From Kryptolebias marmoratus (Eukaryota; Chordata; Actinopteri; Cyprinodontiformes; Rivulidae): DNA of 64,000 nucleotides. The first letter of the stretch is position 1. Each line of letters begins with the position of its first letter. The stretch is taken from contig NC_051439.1 of the NCBI RefSeq assembly GCF_001649575.2, forward strand, positions 15,576,156-15,640,155, read 5' to 3'. The notes under the pieces were generated by a model. That model ran no database searches and was not told where the DNA came from. It saw only the letters and a program-made list of their open reading frames with translations. Positions 48,688 through 53,580 of this stretch are shown piece after piece. The translations under genes and the position numbers were made by a program.

Positions 48688-50388
48688 TAGTGCTGCTTTA
48701 CTTTACTGCCAGCCATAAGCACATCATCAGACAGATATTTCTATATTTATTTACTGTTTTAATCTTAATGACTTGTGCTTTTATGTTTTTATGTCAAACG
48801 CATCATTCAAGAGCCACTTATAATTTTATTACATTTGTACACAATGACCATAAAGGCTTTCTAAATCAGATTTTATGTTTACATTTCGAACACTGTGATG
48901 ATGCAGATGCTTTTTTTTCACACAATTTATTTCTGCAAAGCCAAACACTACATTTAGACCTTGCACTGCAATTTGTGGAATTGTTTTGATCCGTTGATAT
49001 TCTCATCAGGGTCATTTTGCAACATAACATTTTTAAAGTCTCCTTTAAATGCACATATTTAAAAAACAAACAACAATAGTGAATAAATGAGAAGGTCAAA
49101 TAGAAATGTGAAGTGATTACTGTGATAGACTTTCAGAAGCAACAAGTGTAGTAATCATACAGACATAAAGATGTCAAGTATCTTTTGTAAACAAACAAAC
49201 AAAACAGAGAATAGGTTTGGTCTTCATCACACAACGAACTTTAGGCATTTTGACCTTAAACACGTTGGTTGGAAACCTAAAAATTGATTCCAAAACGGGA
49301 AATGTAGTGATATTCATTGAAACAAAGGGCAAGTTTTAAACCCACCTGAGCAGAGAGCAGATCAGGTGCTGAGTTGGTGTGAAAATGTCACAGCAGGAGT
49401 TTTTCATCATCTGTCAAATCCAACAGATCTTACCTGGCTGCGCTGGCTGGGAGATGTTATGACAGTATTTTTTTTTAATTTGCTTTCCAACAGCAGTTCC
49501 CAGTTTGGTAGCAATAAAAATTAGCATTAAACCAGTAAAGCCGTTTTTGTTAAGCAGGGAATCTTACACGACGACCTTAAATGTAAAACACTTCTAAGAG
49601 CACGTCTTGGCAGTGATGGTTTTAAATGGTTTTGACAGTTTTAATTATAGCCCGCCCCCTGAAGGGAAGGGAGAGTCATAATGTTTGTTTGTCTGTTCCG
49701 TTAGCAAAACATCTCACAAATCCATACATGGATTTTAATGAAATTTTTGATCACTGGATGTACATTTACAACTGATTAGCTTTTTTACTCAACTAAAGTC
49801 AAGATGGCTGCCACAGCCAAAACTCTAACTCTAAAACTAAGCTACAGTTCAGTGTCACTCTAGCTGAAATGTATGCTGAATACATACTTCAAATGCAAAC
49901 AAATCACATAAGATGTCACATTATTGGATGAGATTGCACATAATGTTTACCAAAATGGCCAGAACTCCCAACACAAGATGATCTTTGTTAAAAACTCTGG
50001 CGTGAAAAGTGATATGCATTCCTTCGATGAATGCTAGGCCTTTAATATTTGTCGTGCTCTGATTTCAACTTTTTAAGAGTCTGAAGGGAGCCTTACCTGG
50101 CACAGTGCTGTTAGCAGGAGAGATGGGCCCTGAACCCGACCGGGACTGCTGGGACTGAGTGGAGCCCGCCGGGGAGCCCACGGGGGAGGGAGAGGGCCCG
50201 CTCCTCTGGCTGGGGAGGTGAGGGGAGGCGTGAGGGGAAAAGGGGGACTGTCCCTGGTTACCAGTGCCTCCCTGCTCCCCTTGGCTACCGCTGCTGTTGC
50301 TGCTGTTGGAGGATCCGGCAGCGCTAACGGCTGGGCCCAGACCAGCCTCAGTCCCAGTGGGGAGGTCATCAATCGAGCCAGACAGATC
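2587..50388 (-). CDS. arid1b: arid1b, AT-rich interaction domain protein 1B (BAF250b); 17 visible coding exons, 5' end missing
   Basis: This gene encodes the ARID-bearing subunit that defines the canonical BAF (SWI/SNF) complex, a nuclear ATP-dependent nucleosome remodeller. ARID1 proteins bind DNA with little sequence preference and scaffold the complex through their C-terminal BAF250_C region. Joining E1 to E17 gives 5,004 nt in one frame: 1,667 residues and a TGA at 2587-2589. All exon phases agree, and each junction continues the recalled human ARID1B order. Order of parts: Ser/Gly/Pro/Gln-rich low-complexity region (residues about 1-420), ARID (about 433-545), Pro/Met/Gln/Tyr-rich linker (about 570-1020), conserved helical segment starting [14 protein letters not shown] (about 1026-1090), charged variable segment, then BAF250_C to the end. 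Human ARID1B is about 2,250 residues, so roughly 600 N-terminal residues are absent. ARID1A is excluded by motifs in E1, E6, E7 and E15. Teleosts can carry two arid1b copies; which one this is cannot be told. Confidence 0.95.
5110..5240 (-). CDS. arid1b: arid1b exon E16
   Basis: A 131-nt exon reading (G)[18 protein letters not shown], then [20 protein letters not shown] and FNLSQ. It is nearly identical to both human ARID1 proteins and is the first structured segment of the C-terminal core, which continues into E17 ([20 protein letters not shown]). The acceptor is tatttgaacctcag and the donor is TCCCAG|GTAAAA. Human has VTPEAW where this gene has GTPEAW, because the exon boundary falls in that codon. 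Confidence 0.97.
5443..6178 (-). CDS. arid1b: arid1b exon E15, long Pro/Met/Tyr-rich linker exon
   Basis: A 736-nt exon starting [20 protein letters not shown], then [20 protein letters not shown] and [20 protein letters not shown]. These blocks match human ARID1B ([40 protein letters not shown]) and not ARID1A. Later parts keep [26 protein letters not shown] and the end [18 protein letters not shown]. The acceptor is gctttgcttcatcag; upstream ATGs in the same open stretch are intronic and were not used as a start. One G is left over (TGTG|GTAAGA) to make glycine with E16. The basic LKPRRKL near the end could be part of a nuclear localisation signal; this is inference. Confidence 0.96.
6682..6757 (-). 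CDS. arid1b: arid1b exon E14
   Basis: A 76-nt exon, one of the smallest. It encodes (R)[18 protein letters not shown], then GMYPQQQ. It corresponds to the human stretch between SRYPPQ and YKRxMDGxYGPP, where H-D/E-xYGxQ and the final QQQ are kept. The acceptor is ccttgtgttgcag and the donor is CAACAG|GTAGGA. It enters needing one base for arginine and ends on a full codon, in phase with E15. Confidence 0.92.
6881..7000 (-). CDS. arid1b: arid1b exon E13
   Basis: A 120-nt exon reading (R)[18 protein letters not shown], then [18 protein letters not shown] and SQQR. Human ARID1 proteins have EGNMxxG followed, after a Pro/Asn-rich spacer, by [13 protein letters not shown] at this point. The acceptor is gtttaatccttag and the donor is CAGAG|GTCAGT. 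The human glutamine repeat after SRYP is reduced to QQ. It enters in phase 2 and leaves two bases, agreeing with both neighbours. Confidence 0.94.
7096..7228 (-). CDS. arid1b: arid1b exon E12
   Basis: A 133-nt exon reading (M)[18 protein letters not shown], then [20 protein letters not shown] and SGYDR. It carries the DPYxPxxQMP, MxDMYxxxPSG and RxQYPYGxxYDRR signature of the ARID1 linker. The acceptor follows a pyrimidine-rich run, tttcttcttctacag, and the donor is AGGAG|GTACGC. The intron to E13 is only 95 nt, the shortest in the gene. Two bases (AG) are left over to make the second arginine of YDRR. Confidence 0.94.
8100..8269 (-). CDS. arid1b: arid1b exon E11
   Basis: A 170-nt exon reading [20 protein letters not shown], then [20 protein letters not shown] and [10 protein letters not shown]. 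The order VQDPFSDxSDxxFxKR, APYQQGMSMPDMM, KDPFGGMRK matches the human ARID1 linker after the ARID. The acceptor is catttgtccag. Reading on past the end gives SE and a stop, but the only strong donor, AAGA|GTGAGT, lies just before that and leaves one A. This gives phase 1, which E12 needs. Confidence 0.94.
9199..9340 (-). CDS. arid1b: arid1b exon E10
   Basis: A 142-nt exon reading (A)[18 protein letters not shown], then [20 protein letters not shown] and QVTPLLPNR. Human ARID1 proteins keep the blocks [23 protein letters not shown] and a Q-TP stretch in this order directly after the ARID. The acceptor is ctttggtctcccag and the donor is CAACAG|GTACCA. Two bases are left over and complete the arginine codon with E11. 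The region is disordered and Ser/Thr/Pro-rich, with several possible proline-directed phosphorylation sites. Confidence 0.93.
9341..12724 (-). other. Intron between E10 and E9 (3.4 kb)
   Basis: Non-coding. It contains purine-rich stretches on the plus strand (10330-10420, 10620-10810), a TATATATAGG at 10981-10990 and no recognised repeat family. The short plus-strand frames at 10838-11161 and 11540-11803 have no recognisable features and are treated as chance. Confidence 0.6.
12725..12944 (-). CDS. arid1b: arid1b exon E9, second part of the ARID domain
   Basis: A 220-nt exon reading [20 protein letters not shown], then [36 protein letters not shown] and [10 protein letters not shown]. It completes the ARID: the helix-turn-helix-like region [47 protein letters not shown] is almost unchanged from human. 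The aromatic and basic residues of the DNA-contact helix (KKW, KKQYIQ) are present. The acceptor is aaactactcag and the donor is CCTG|GTACGC. One G is left over and completes an alanine codon with E10. Confidence 0.97.
12945..14297 (-). other. Intron between E9 and E8 with a degenerate tandem repeat
   Basis: A 1.35 kb intron inside the ARID coding region. Its main feature is a degenerate tandem array (13370-13515) built on TTTTGCTACTTTTAGCTTTTAGC-like units. The rest is AT-rich and holds no recognised element. Confidence 0.6.
13370..13515. repeat. Degenerate TTTTAGCT-type tandem repeat
   Basis: About five to six imperfect units of 25-30 nt share TTTTAGCT, TTTTGCT and CTAGC words, for example at 13387-13399, 13422-13436, 13460-13475 and 13480-13500. 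Units differ in length and by point changes, so the array is old. It lies in the intron that splits the ARID domain. Confidence 0.6.
14298..14516 (-). CDS. arid1b: arid1b exon E8, first part of the ARID domain
   Basis: A 219-nt, phase 0-0 exon reading [20 protein letters not shown], then [20 protein letters not shown] and [20 protein letters not shown]. These are the N-terminal helices of the ARID fold: the xxxLYELGxEPERxxWVxRYLxFMEER motif, followed by the [24 protein letters not shown] helix-loop. The exon ends GLAM at donor GTAACG, inside the ARID. The domain is completed by E9, so skipping E8 alone would destroy DNA binding while keeping frame. Acceptor is cgtttgtctttcgccag. Confidence 0.97.
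14977..15150 (-). CDS. arid1b: arid1b exon E7, Ser/Pro block before the ARID
   Basis: A 174-nt, phase 0-0 exon. It starts [19 protein letters not shown] and continues [39 protein letters not shown]. Human ARID1B has [20 protein letters not shown] and [20 protein letters not shown] at this place, which is diagnostic of the paralogue. A leucine is inserted between WP and KTPSS relative to human. The acceptor used is cttcaacagcttcag|GATGG; another AG lies six bases upstream, so the first two codons are slightly uncertain. The donor CCC|GTAAGA is strong. As both flanking phases are 0, skipping this exon would keep the frame. Confidence 0.93.
15151..17280 (-). other. Intron between E7 and E6 (2.1 kb)
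   Basis: AT-rich in its E7-proximal half (15180-16200). A more GC-rich, non-repetitive block lies at 16400-16560, followed by a (CG)n(TG)n run at 16853-16873. A short copy of the four-member dispersed repeat sits at 17122-17240, next to E6. No coding sequence is recognised. Confidence 0.6.
17122..17240 (+). repeat. Four-copy dispersed repeat, copy 1 (short form)
   Basis: It begins AAAGGCCTAGCATTCC and ends TTTCGGTGGCAAGCGACAA. It keeps both ends of the longer copies (the CCTAGCATTC end and the ATATTTTxCTAACAGACAxACAAA...GGTGG-GCGA end) but lacks the roughly 300 nt middle, so it looks like an internally deleted copy. Orientation is arbitrary and matches copy 3. Confidence 0.6.
17281..17366 (-). 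CDS. arid1b: arid1b exon E6
   Basis: An 86-nt exon after acceptor gagaccaggtctctcag-like sequence, ending AAG|GTACCT. It encodes (G)[18 protein letters not shown], then [10 protein letters not shown]. It aligns with the human ARID1B segment around [20 protein letters not shown], where MSP, KL and the K-D/E-rich run are kept. It is the only charged segment in an otherwise Ser/Gly/Pro/Gln-rich N-terminal half. Phase is 1 in, 0 out, matching E5 and E7. Confidence 0.9.
18398..18522 (-). CDS. arid1b: arid1b exon E5
   Basis: A 125-nt exon reading (R)[19 protein letters not shown], then [10 protein letters not shown] and GPGYSIPPS. Two acceptors four bases apart are possible: ...gtgtggtag|GCAG and ...taggcag|GG. 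Only the first keeps phase with E4 (AG+G) and restores the RQG seen at the matching human junction, so it is chosen. The donor is TCAG|GTATCT. The SYTQPxxNNSS and GYSIPPS stretches correspond to human PYSQPMNNSS and PYSMAPA. Confidence 0.9.
18957..18970. promoter_or_regulatory. RFX X-box-like site
   Basis: GTTGCCATGGTGAC fits the X-box plan GTNRCC-N(0-3)-RGYAAC, with one mismatch in the second half. It lies in a non-repetitive block (18940-19080) inside the E5-E4 intron. Function is inference. Confidence 0.45.
19085..19148. repeat. Compound (GT)n-(GA)n microsatellite
   Basis: A GT run of about seven units passes into interrupted GA repeats totalling about 50 nt. This is a simple repeat and likely polymorphic. 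Confidence 0.9.
20153..20215. other. Assembly gap (63 N)
   Basis: A run of N preceded by a short poly-G (gggctgggggggg), which suggests that sequencing failed in a G-rich stretch. It lies in the E5-E4 intron and affects no exon. Confidence 0.98.
20474..20498. repeat. (CA)n microsatellite with CG interruptions
   Basis: About 25 nt of CA dinucleotides interrupted by CGCG, close to a purine-rich tract at 20280-20385. Confidence 0.85.
20919..20943. promoter_or_regulatory. Pair of X-box-like half-site arrangements
   Basis: GTTGCC at 20919-20924, with the following AAGGGGAT, is joined by GATGCCATGGTTAC at 20930-20943. The latter is a second X-box-like palindrome with one mismatch in its first half. 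They lie about 2 kb from the site at 18957. Confidence 0.4.
24128..24700 (-). mobile_element. DIRS-like retrotransposon remnant: tyrosine recombinase C-terminus and terminal repeat
   Basis: Minus-strand translation shows the end of a tyrosine recombinase of the fish DIRS type. [24 protein letters not shown] and [13 protein letters not shown] occur in one frame. After a frameshift, AHSTR (24422-24436) and [12 protein letters not shown] follow in another. AHSTR is the family's conserved HxxR box. The element is dead: the frame is shifted, a stop follows SAAS, and the usual FTRFY ends in FTRFS, so the catalytic tyrosine is lost. Downstream of the gene end on that strand, 24131-24155 carries TTACATATGTAACTACGG, the type of inverted terminal sequence seen in fish DIRS elements. 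Only the last part of the element is present. Family assignment is from memory of conserved motifs. Confidence 0.75.
24700..24957 (-). mobile_element. SINE/L2-tail type interspersed repeat
   Basis: This matches a repeat very common in fish genomes. On the plus strand it reads GGACAGGTCGCGAGTCCATC, CATTCACACTCTCACCTAGG, ATTAACCTAACATGCATATT and ends CAACCACTGCGCCGCCC. On the minus strand the start would be the tRNA-like head, with the B-box area degraded. It lies directly upstream, in element sense, of the recombinase remnant, so it either inserted into that element or next to it. Whether it is a SINE or the 3' tail of an L2-like LINE I cannot settle. Confidence 0.65.
25578..25893 (-). CDS. 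arid1b: arid1b exon E4
   Basis: A 316-nt exon. The acceptor is ttttctttttag and the donor is CAACAG|GTAAGA. It reads (G)[18 protein letters not shown], then [34 protein letters not shown] and an [12 protein letters not shown] tail ending in HNR. This follows human ARID1B block by block: NYxRPxxYSG, PGPGMG, MHGQGPSQP, PSSPGMSQQGGPGMGPP, VNRKAQEAA. The human alanine-rich end of the last block is reduced here to [10 protein letters not shown]. The region is disordered and low-complexity. Two bases (AG) are left over and complete an arginine codon with E5. Confidence 0.95.
25894..33311 (-). other. Intron between E4 and E3 (7.4 kb)
   Basis: Non-coding overall. It holds a poly-A run (26252-26268), a non-repetitive block at 27430-27700, a protein-like plus-strand stretch (28730-28868), one copy of the dispersed repeat (30655-31065) and AT-rich sequence from 31700 to 33240. 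No exon of arid1b is missing here by phase: E4 and E3 join directly. Confidence 0.6.
30655..31065 (-). repeat. Four-copy dispersed repeat, copy 2
   Basis: Shares with the other copies TATCTCATGAAACACTGG, ATTCAAGATGACCGCAACAG and CCAAAATGGCTACAACTT. It runs in the same sense as copy 4 and opposite to copies 1 and 3. The far end is more diverged, and the GGCCTAGCATTC end is not clear. Confidence 0.6.
33312..33491 (-). CDS. arid1b: arid1b exon E3, with unusual donor
   Basis: A 180-nt exon after acceptor cgtgtgtttcag. It encodes [20 protein letters not shown], then [18 protein letters not shown] and a [11 protein letters not shown] end. The [10 protein letters not shown] and YGPQ repeats are typical of ARID1B just upstream of the NYxRPxNYSG block. 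The donor reads CAAG|GTTAGA. It has GT but lacks the usual A or G at +3, so it is the weakest donor in the gene. Phase (one G left over) and protein continuity into E4 both support using it. Confidence 0.9.
33492..36117 (-). other. Intron between E3 and E2 (2.6 kb)
   Basis: A non-repetitive block lies at 33850-34220. It is followed by purine-rich and CA-repeat sequence (34240-35030, with a CA run at 34758-34778), a T run (35500-35511) and AT-rich sequence up to E2. Nothing coding is recognised. Confidence 0.6.
36118..36204 (-). CDS. arid1b: arid1b exon E2
   Basis: An 87-nt exon between acceptor ttgctttacag and a strong donor, GTAAGT. It reads (G)[18 protein letters not shown], then [11 protein letters not shown]. 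The final AQERG matches the conserved MxQERG found in both human ARID1 paralogues just before the Gln/Pro-rich block. It enters with two bases completing a glycine codon and leaves one G, in phase with E1 and E3. It is too short to stand out as an open frame; it was found from phase and the QERG motif. Confidence 0.93.
37925..38635 (+). mobile_element. REL-endonuclease-type LINE remnant (R2-like pol), 5' portion
   Basis: Plus-strand translation, with frameshifts and stops, follows a fish LINE polyprotein. [18 protein letters not shown] lies in the post-RT region. [22 protein letters not shown] and [11 protein letters not shown] come next. A degraded CCHC-type knuckle reads [14 protein letters not shown]. 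The last piece is [12 protein letters not shown]. The order matches elements whose C-terminus carries a zinc knuckle and a restriction-like endonuclease. Homology stops at about 38635 and resumes at 38885. There are at least four in-frame stops, so the copy is inactive. A short internal deletion follows the LLTMH box. The clade (R2, R4/Rex6 or related) is uncertain. Confidence 0.7.
38148..38191 (-). mobile_element. Short retroposon 3' tail nested in the LINE
   Basis: Minus strand reads ATTTCCCCTTGGGATCAATA, then AAGTATTTATCTATCTCTG. This is the typical 3' end of a common fish LINE/SINE family, with its ATCT microsatellite tail. It interrupts the LINE reading exactly between the blocks corresponding to ...YIRK and MAPTDE (here GNISKR and MTPGDE), so it inserted after the LINE. 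Confidence 0.65.
38885..39110 (+). mobile_element. REL-endonuclease-type LINE remnant, C-terminal portion
   Basis: The same LINE resumes. [11 protein letters not shown] is followed by a stop where the family has Trp, then [17 protein letters not shown]. The family ends with a ...EELExMWxVKxxVVPVVxGALGAV tail. The PD..D endonuclease core expected between this part and the first part is missing; it has been replaced by unrelated sequence (38636-38884). Confidence 0.7.
42613..42641. repeat. Poly-A/poly-G run
   Basis: Twenty A followed by GAG and a G run. It heads a purine-rich stretch extending to about 42980. Confidence 0.85.
46590..46980 (+). repeat. Four-copy dispersed repeat, copy 3
   Basis: Starts TTAAAGGCCTAGCATTC (46590). 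It passes through AAGGTGGCCACCACAGCC and GGCGGCCATCTTGAATCAGG, then GTGCATCCAGTGAT and TTCATGAGATATTTTGCTAA, and ends near CACCGGTGGGCGATAA. These blocks match the reverse complement of copy 4 in order. Confidence 0.7.
47564..47614. other. Poly-G tract containing an assembly gap
   Basis: Sixteen G, 17 N (47580-47596), then 18 G. Reading frames that cross this point are artefacts of the N run. True length is unknown. Confidence 0.95.
48639..48684. repeat. (TA)n microsatellite
   Basis: About 23 uninterrupted TA units. Confidence 0.95.
49645..50048 (-). repeat. Four-copy dispersed repeat, copy 4
   Basis: Starts ATAGCCCGCCCCCTGAAGGG. It continues through AGCAAAACATCTCACAAATC, TGATCACTGGATGTACATTT and CAAGATGGCTGCCACAGCC, and ends GAATGCTAGGCCTTTAAT. 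It lies just 3' of E1, only about 50 nt from that exon's donor. This copy best shows both ends. Confidence 0.7.
50097..50388 (-). CDS. arid1b: arid1b exon E1 (first visible exon)
   Basis: Enters in phase 0 after a good acceptor (cttctgttccag) and leaves one base over at donor GTAAGG. The 97 complete codons begin [18 protein letters not shown] and continue through a Ser/Asn/Gly-rich stretch into [15 protein letters not shown] and a PSPSPVGSP block, ending NSTVPG. The [14 protein letters not shown] and [11 protein letters not shown] blocks are shared with human ARID1B and are the best paralogue markers in this exon. There is no structured domain; in the family this region is disordered. The exon lies alone between introns of 13.9 kb (3' side) and at least 13.6 kb (5' side). 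The phase-0 start means a preceding exon ending on a full codon must exist outside what I can see. Confidence 0.93.
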
Positions 50389-51704
50389 CTGGAACAGAAG
50401 AGGAGACTTCCAGTGAGTATGTATGAGAATCATCCAAGCATTTGATGAGAGCTGACAAGCAGCAGGTGGCAAATTTAAATGTAAGCTCAAGCAAGCACAT
50501 AATTTTCCCAGAGCACATTATGTCATAATGAAGCTGCAAAACCGCAAACGTTATTAGAAAACATGAAACAAATTTCTGATGCTTTCAGAAAGATCAAAAA
50601 TATTTTAATATGAAAGGTTTGCTTTAAATGTGCGGAAACAGGAGTTTACTTTTCCATGACCCACTTCATCTTTGAGAAAATATCTTTATGGTTTTAGTGA
50701 CAGTGGTAAATGTGGCAGAAAAGCCCAAACCTCCCACAGAAAAAAGCCACTACACTGGCTGCTGTGGTAAAAATAAATTGTAATGGGCTTTCATTCAGAC
50801 CAAGGGTGAGTTCATATTACAGTTTCAATTCCCCGTGGTGAGAACTGTGTATTTATGTGTGTGTGTACTTGGTAGGTAGTCCCCCTTCTAAAATGATTCC
50901 AGGGAATTCCCAATAATATCTCTGAGAGAGACCATGACTACATAAAAGTGTGGATACTGGAGGAAGCACAGAGTGGATGTGAAAGTGATGAGATAAAACG
51001 CGATGGCTGCCCACCGACCACACATCACACACATTTGCAGAACAGTGGCTACAGCTCAGCAGTACATGACAACGGGGGGGAAATGACCTGGAAATGACCC
51101 CAGTTTTCTGGCTGGTGCCCACTTGAGGGGAAAAAGGAAGCATTGTGGGTGTATGCCAGCTGATCCTACCTGCTCTACCAGGCCTGTTCCACCTGAGACC
51201 TAAGCAGCCATCACTGTCACTACAGATATGTCTGCAGAGACTTTTTTTTGTGTGCAGACTTAAAACTTTTAATGTAGCAAAACACTTCTTTTTTTTTTTT
51301 ACAGATCATTCATTGAGTCTATTTATTTTGTATCTTGGTATAGTAACATCTAAATGCACAACTAAACGTCTCTGCCTGGTTTTGTAAATACAGCCAGTAA
51401 AAAAACTGGAATGCAGCTTCTGTCCTTGTCAAAAACTTGGAACAAACAATTAGTAAGGAAGGCAAGGTCAGTTTTAGCAGCAATCACGACCCTCTAAAGG
51501 AAGAATTAAGTCTTCTATTATCTGGTGAACGGTACAAGCTACCTGGGGTAATAGGTCTAAAATTTCACTTGTTCCAAGAGTAATAAATGCATTTAATGAA
51601 CTAAACGCTTTGTGGTGTTTGAAGTTGCCAGTTTTTTATTTATTTTATTAAGATGAAATTTTTAAGTGAGCACACGTTTGTGGCTGGACTTGGTTATTCC
51701 ATTT

Positions 51705-51795
51705 GTATCTTGTCTTGCGTCTGTGTGTCATTTTAACCACTGCTGTAAACCAAACTTCCCCCTGAGGGACAGTAAAGATCTGAACTCAACTGTGC
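51705..51795 (+). mobile_element. Second copy of the retroposon 3' tail
   Basis: ACTTCCCCCTGAGGGACAGT, then AAAGATCTGAACTCAAC. This is a diverged version of the same ...TTCCCCTTGGGGATCAATAAAG tail, in the opposite orientation to the nested copy at 38148-38191. Confidence 0.5.
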
Positions 51796-52889
51796 CACAC
51801 AGAGCATACCAAAAGATACAAAATGGAAATAAACCTTGCTCTGCACATATAGAATGGGAAATATGATTCTGTTTAATTCAAAATAGTTTTTTTGCATTCC
51901 TGTTGTCCAGTAATTACTTTGGTGCCAAAAGAATTAGGCACTTTTTAATGGGCAGTAGCTAAAAATTGACTTAAAACAATAGTTCAGATTTGTTGAAGCA
52001 GGCTTCTGTATAAATGTTTTCAAACATTTACTATCTTACCTGTTGTAACTAAATCTCTGAATGACCTCAGTTTGGAGAAATAAAGTTTGATTCTGAGCTA
52101 ATGGTTTGTCTAAGCAAGGCCAAGACCAAAGTGGATTGCTGTCGTCTTAAAATAACTTAAATCGAAAAAGCTCAATAGCTCATTAGCTCATCAATTTGGT
52201 CAGAATTAACCATCAGTTCTTCAAACCTTTCCACAGACTTCAACCATGTGTTCAAAGGTTTGAACTACTGCTTTAAAGGTAGCTCTAATTTGCATTTTCG
52301 TCATGTTTTATTAAATTTTGACTGTAGATTTAAACAGTATGAAAATTTTTCATTTTAAGAATTTAATCTAAACAAACAGTTCATGCTTCGCCTGAACAAA
52401 TATCAGCCAAAACTCTGACAGCTCTGATACTGTGTCAGTTTGGTGTTTTTACACTTTTCACATTACATGACCACAATACATTTCCACATAAATAAGGAGA
52501 CAGGCATCCCCCAGTTTCTCTCCATTCATTGTGCCTGGCTTAGCTGGTGGAACAGACAACCAGTCAGTGTGGCAGCCTGTCCACGCCTGCTTGTTTTGGT
52601 TAATGCGATCTCGATTGTGACACATAAGGCTTTTGTTTTCCATCATGCTGCTGTGAGTGCCCACCCGCTCTGCCAGCCTGCCAGTCTGTCGCCTGGCATT
52701 ATGTACCTTCGCTCCGCTGAGCACACTTGCTTTCCTTCCTCTCTCTTCCTCACCCATGGTACCACACTTTGCCTCAACCAATCAAGTCACCCATTGCTTT
52801 GAGCTGACTGATGTCACACACTGTCTCCACCAATAAGAGTGAATGTTTTTTCTTTTGTTTTTTTTAAACCCACCGGCTGCTTTGGGTGC

Positions 52890-53110
52890 ATGCTATTTGA
52901 CACGGAGGGGTTACCATGAGAGTCAGTGTAACCGTGGCTTTTCCAAAACACTGGGTGCCAGCCGGATGTACGCCTAGGTTGTTAACCTACAGGCTAATTG
53001 TGTGAATGGTTCGGAATAATTGCATTTCACCTAATTGGGTGCCGTTGCCAGCTTTTCCTGTGGCAGTTTAGGGGTGGTAAAATGTGTACCAGTAATTCGT
53101 TTAGAGGCTG
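52890..53110. promoter_or_regulatory. Candidate conserved non-coding block A
   Basis: Non-repetitive sequence with CACGGAGGGGTTACCATGAG, TAATTGCATTTCACCTAATT and other homeodomain-type ATTA words in balanced composition. It differs from the AT-rich and microsatellite intron around it. Conservation was not tested. Confidence 0.3.
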
Positions 53111-53279
53111 TTAGGCTCATTTGGATTATACACACACTTGAGCACAGCTGTGCGGCCTAAGACCAAAAAAAGTAGCTGCACTATTTAACATGCAGAGGTG
53201 CTTAACGCCCATAGGCTTTAAATTGCAAATACCCCACAAATAGAAATGTTATGATGCATAAACATATATTCAGTTGCTG

Positions 53280-53580
53280 TTAAGTGACCACAGAGCGTTG
53301 TTACCTGGCTAACAGTCTGCTATACAGTCATGCAGAAAGAATTAAAGCCAGCTAACCAGCTCGCTGCAGATCTCAGGATCCAAACACCCAACAATCTGAG
53401 GGCCCCCATCCAAAGTGGCCCAAATCCAATTTGTTAGGCTCGGGGCTGCAAATTGCTCTGTGCATTGAGTCTCCAAATAGCTGTCAACCACTCCCACTTG
53501 GCGTCCTTTATCGCTTAATTCGCTCCTGGAGCATGTAATTGTCATAATAAGAAAAATATTGAGGTGATAATAACCAGTTA
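53280..53580. promoter_or_regulatory. Candidate conserved non-coding block B
   Basis: About 300 nt of non-repetitive sequence with CGCTTAATTCGCTCC, ATGTAATTGTCATAATAAG and CAAATCCAATTTG. It has the dense, simple-repeat-free look of vertebrate developmental enhancers. Conservation was not tested. Confidence 0.3.

Larger units (their letters stand above)
36205..50096 (-). other. Intron between E2 and E1 (13.9 kb)
   Basis: The longest complete intron. It holds regulatory-looking blocks (36640-36880, 42185-42345, 43500-43610, 45735-45860), the LINE remnant (37925-39110), purine/pyrimidine tracts (42590-42980, 43440-43690, 45855-45945) and poly-A (42613-42632). It also holds the assembly gap in poly-G (47564-47614), an (AT)n run and two dispersed-repeat copies. 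No exon is needed by phase between E2 and E1. Confidence 0.6.

Noticed and set aside
2587..50388. ARID1A instead of ARID1B
   Set aside because: The E1 ([11 protein letters not shown]), E6, E7 and E15 (MDGMYGPP, YSGPxxRPIQGQ) blocks fit ARID1B. Long introns also suit arid1b.
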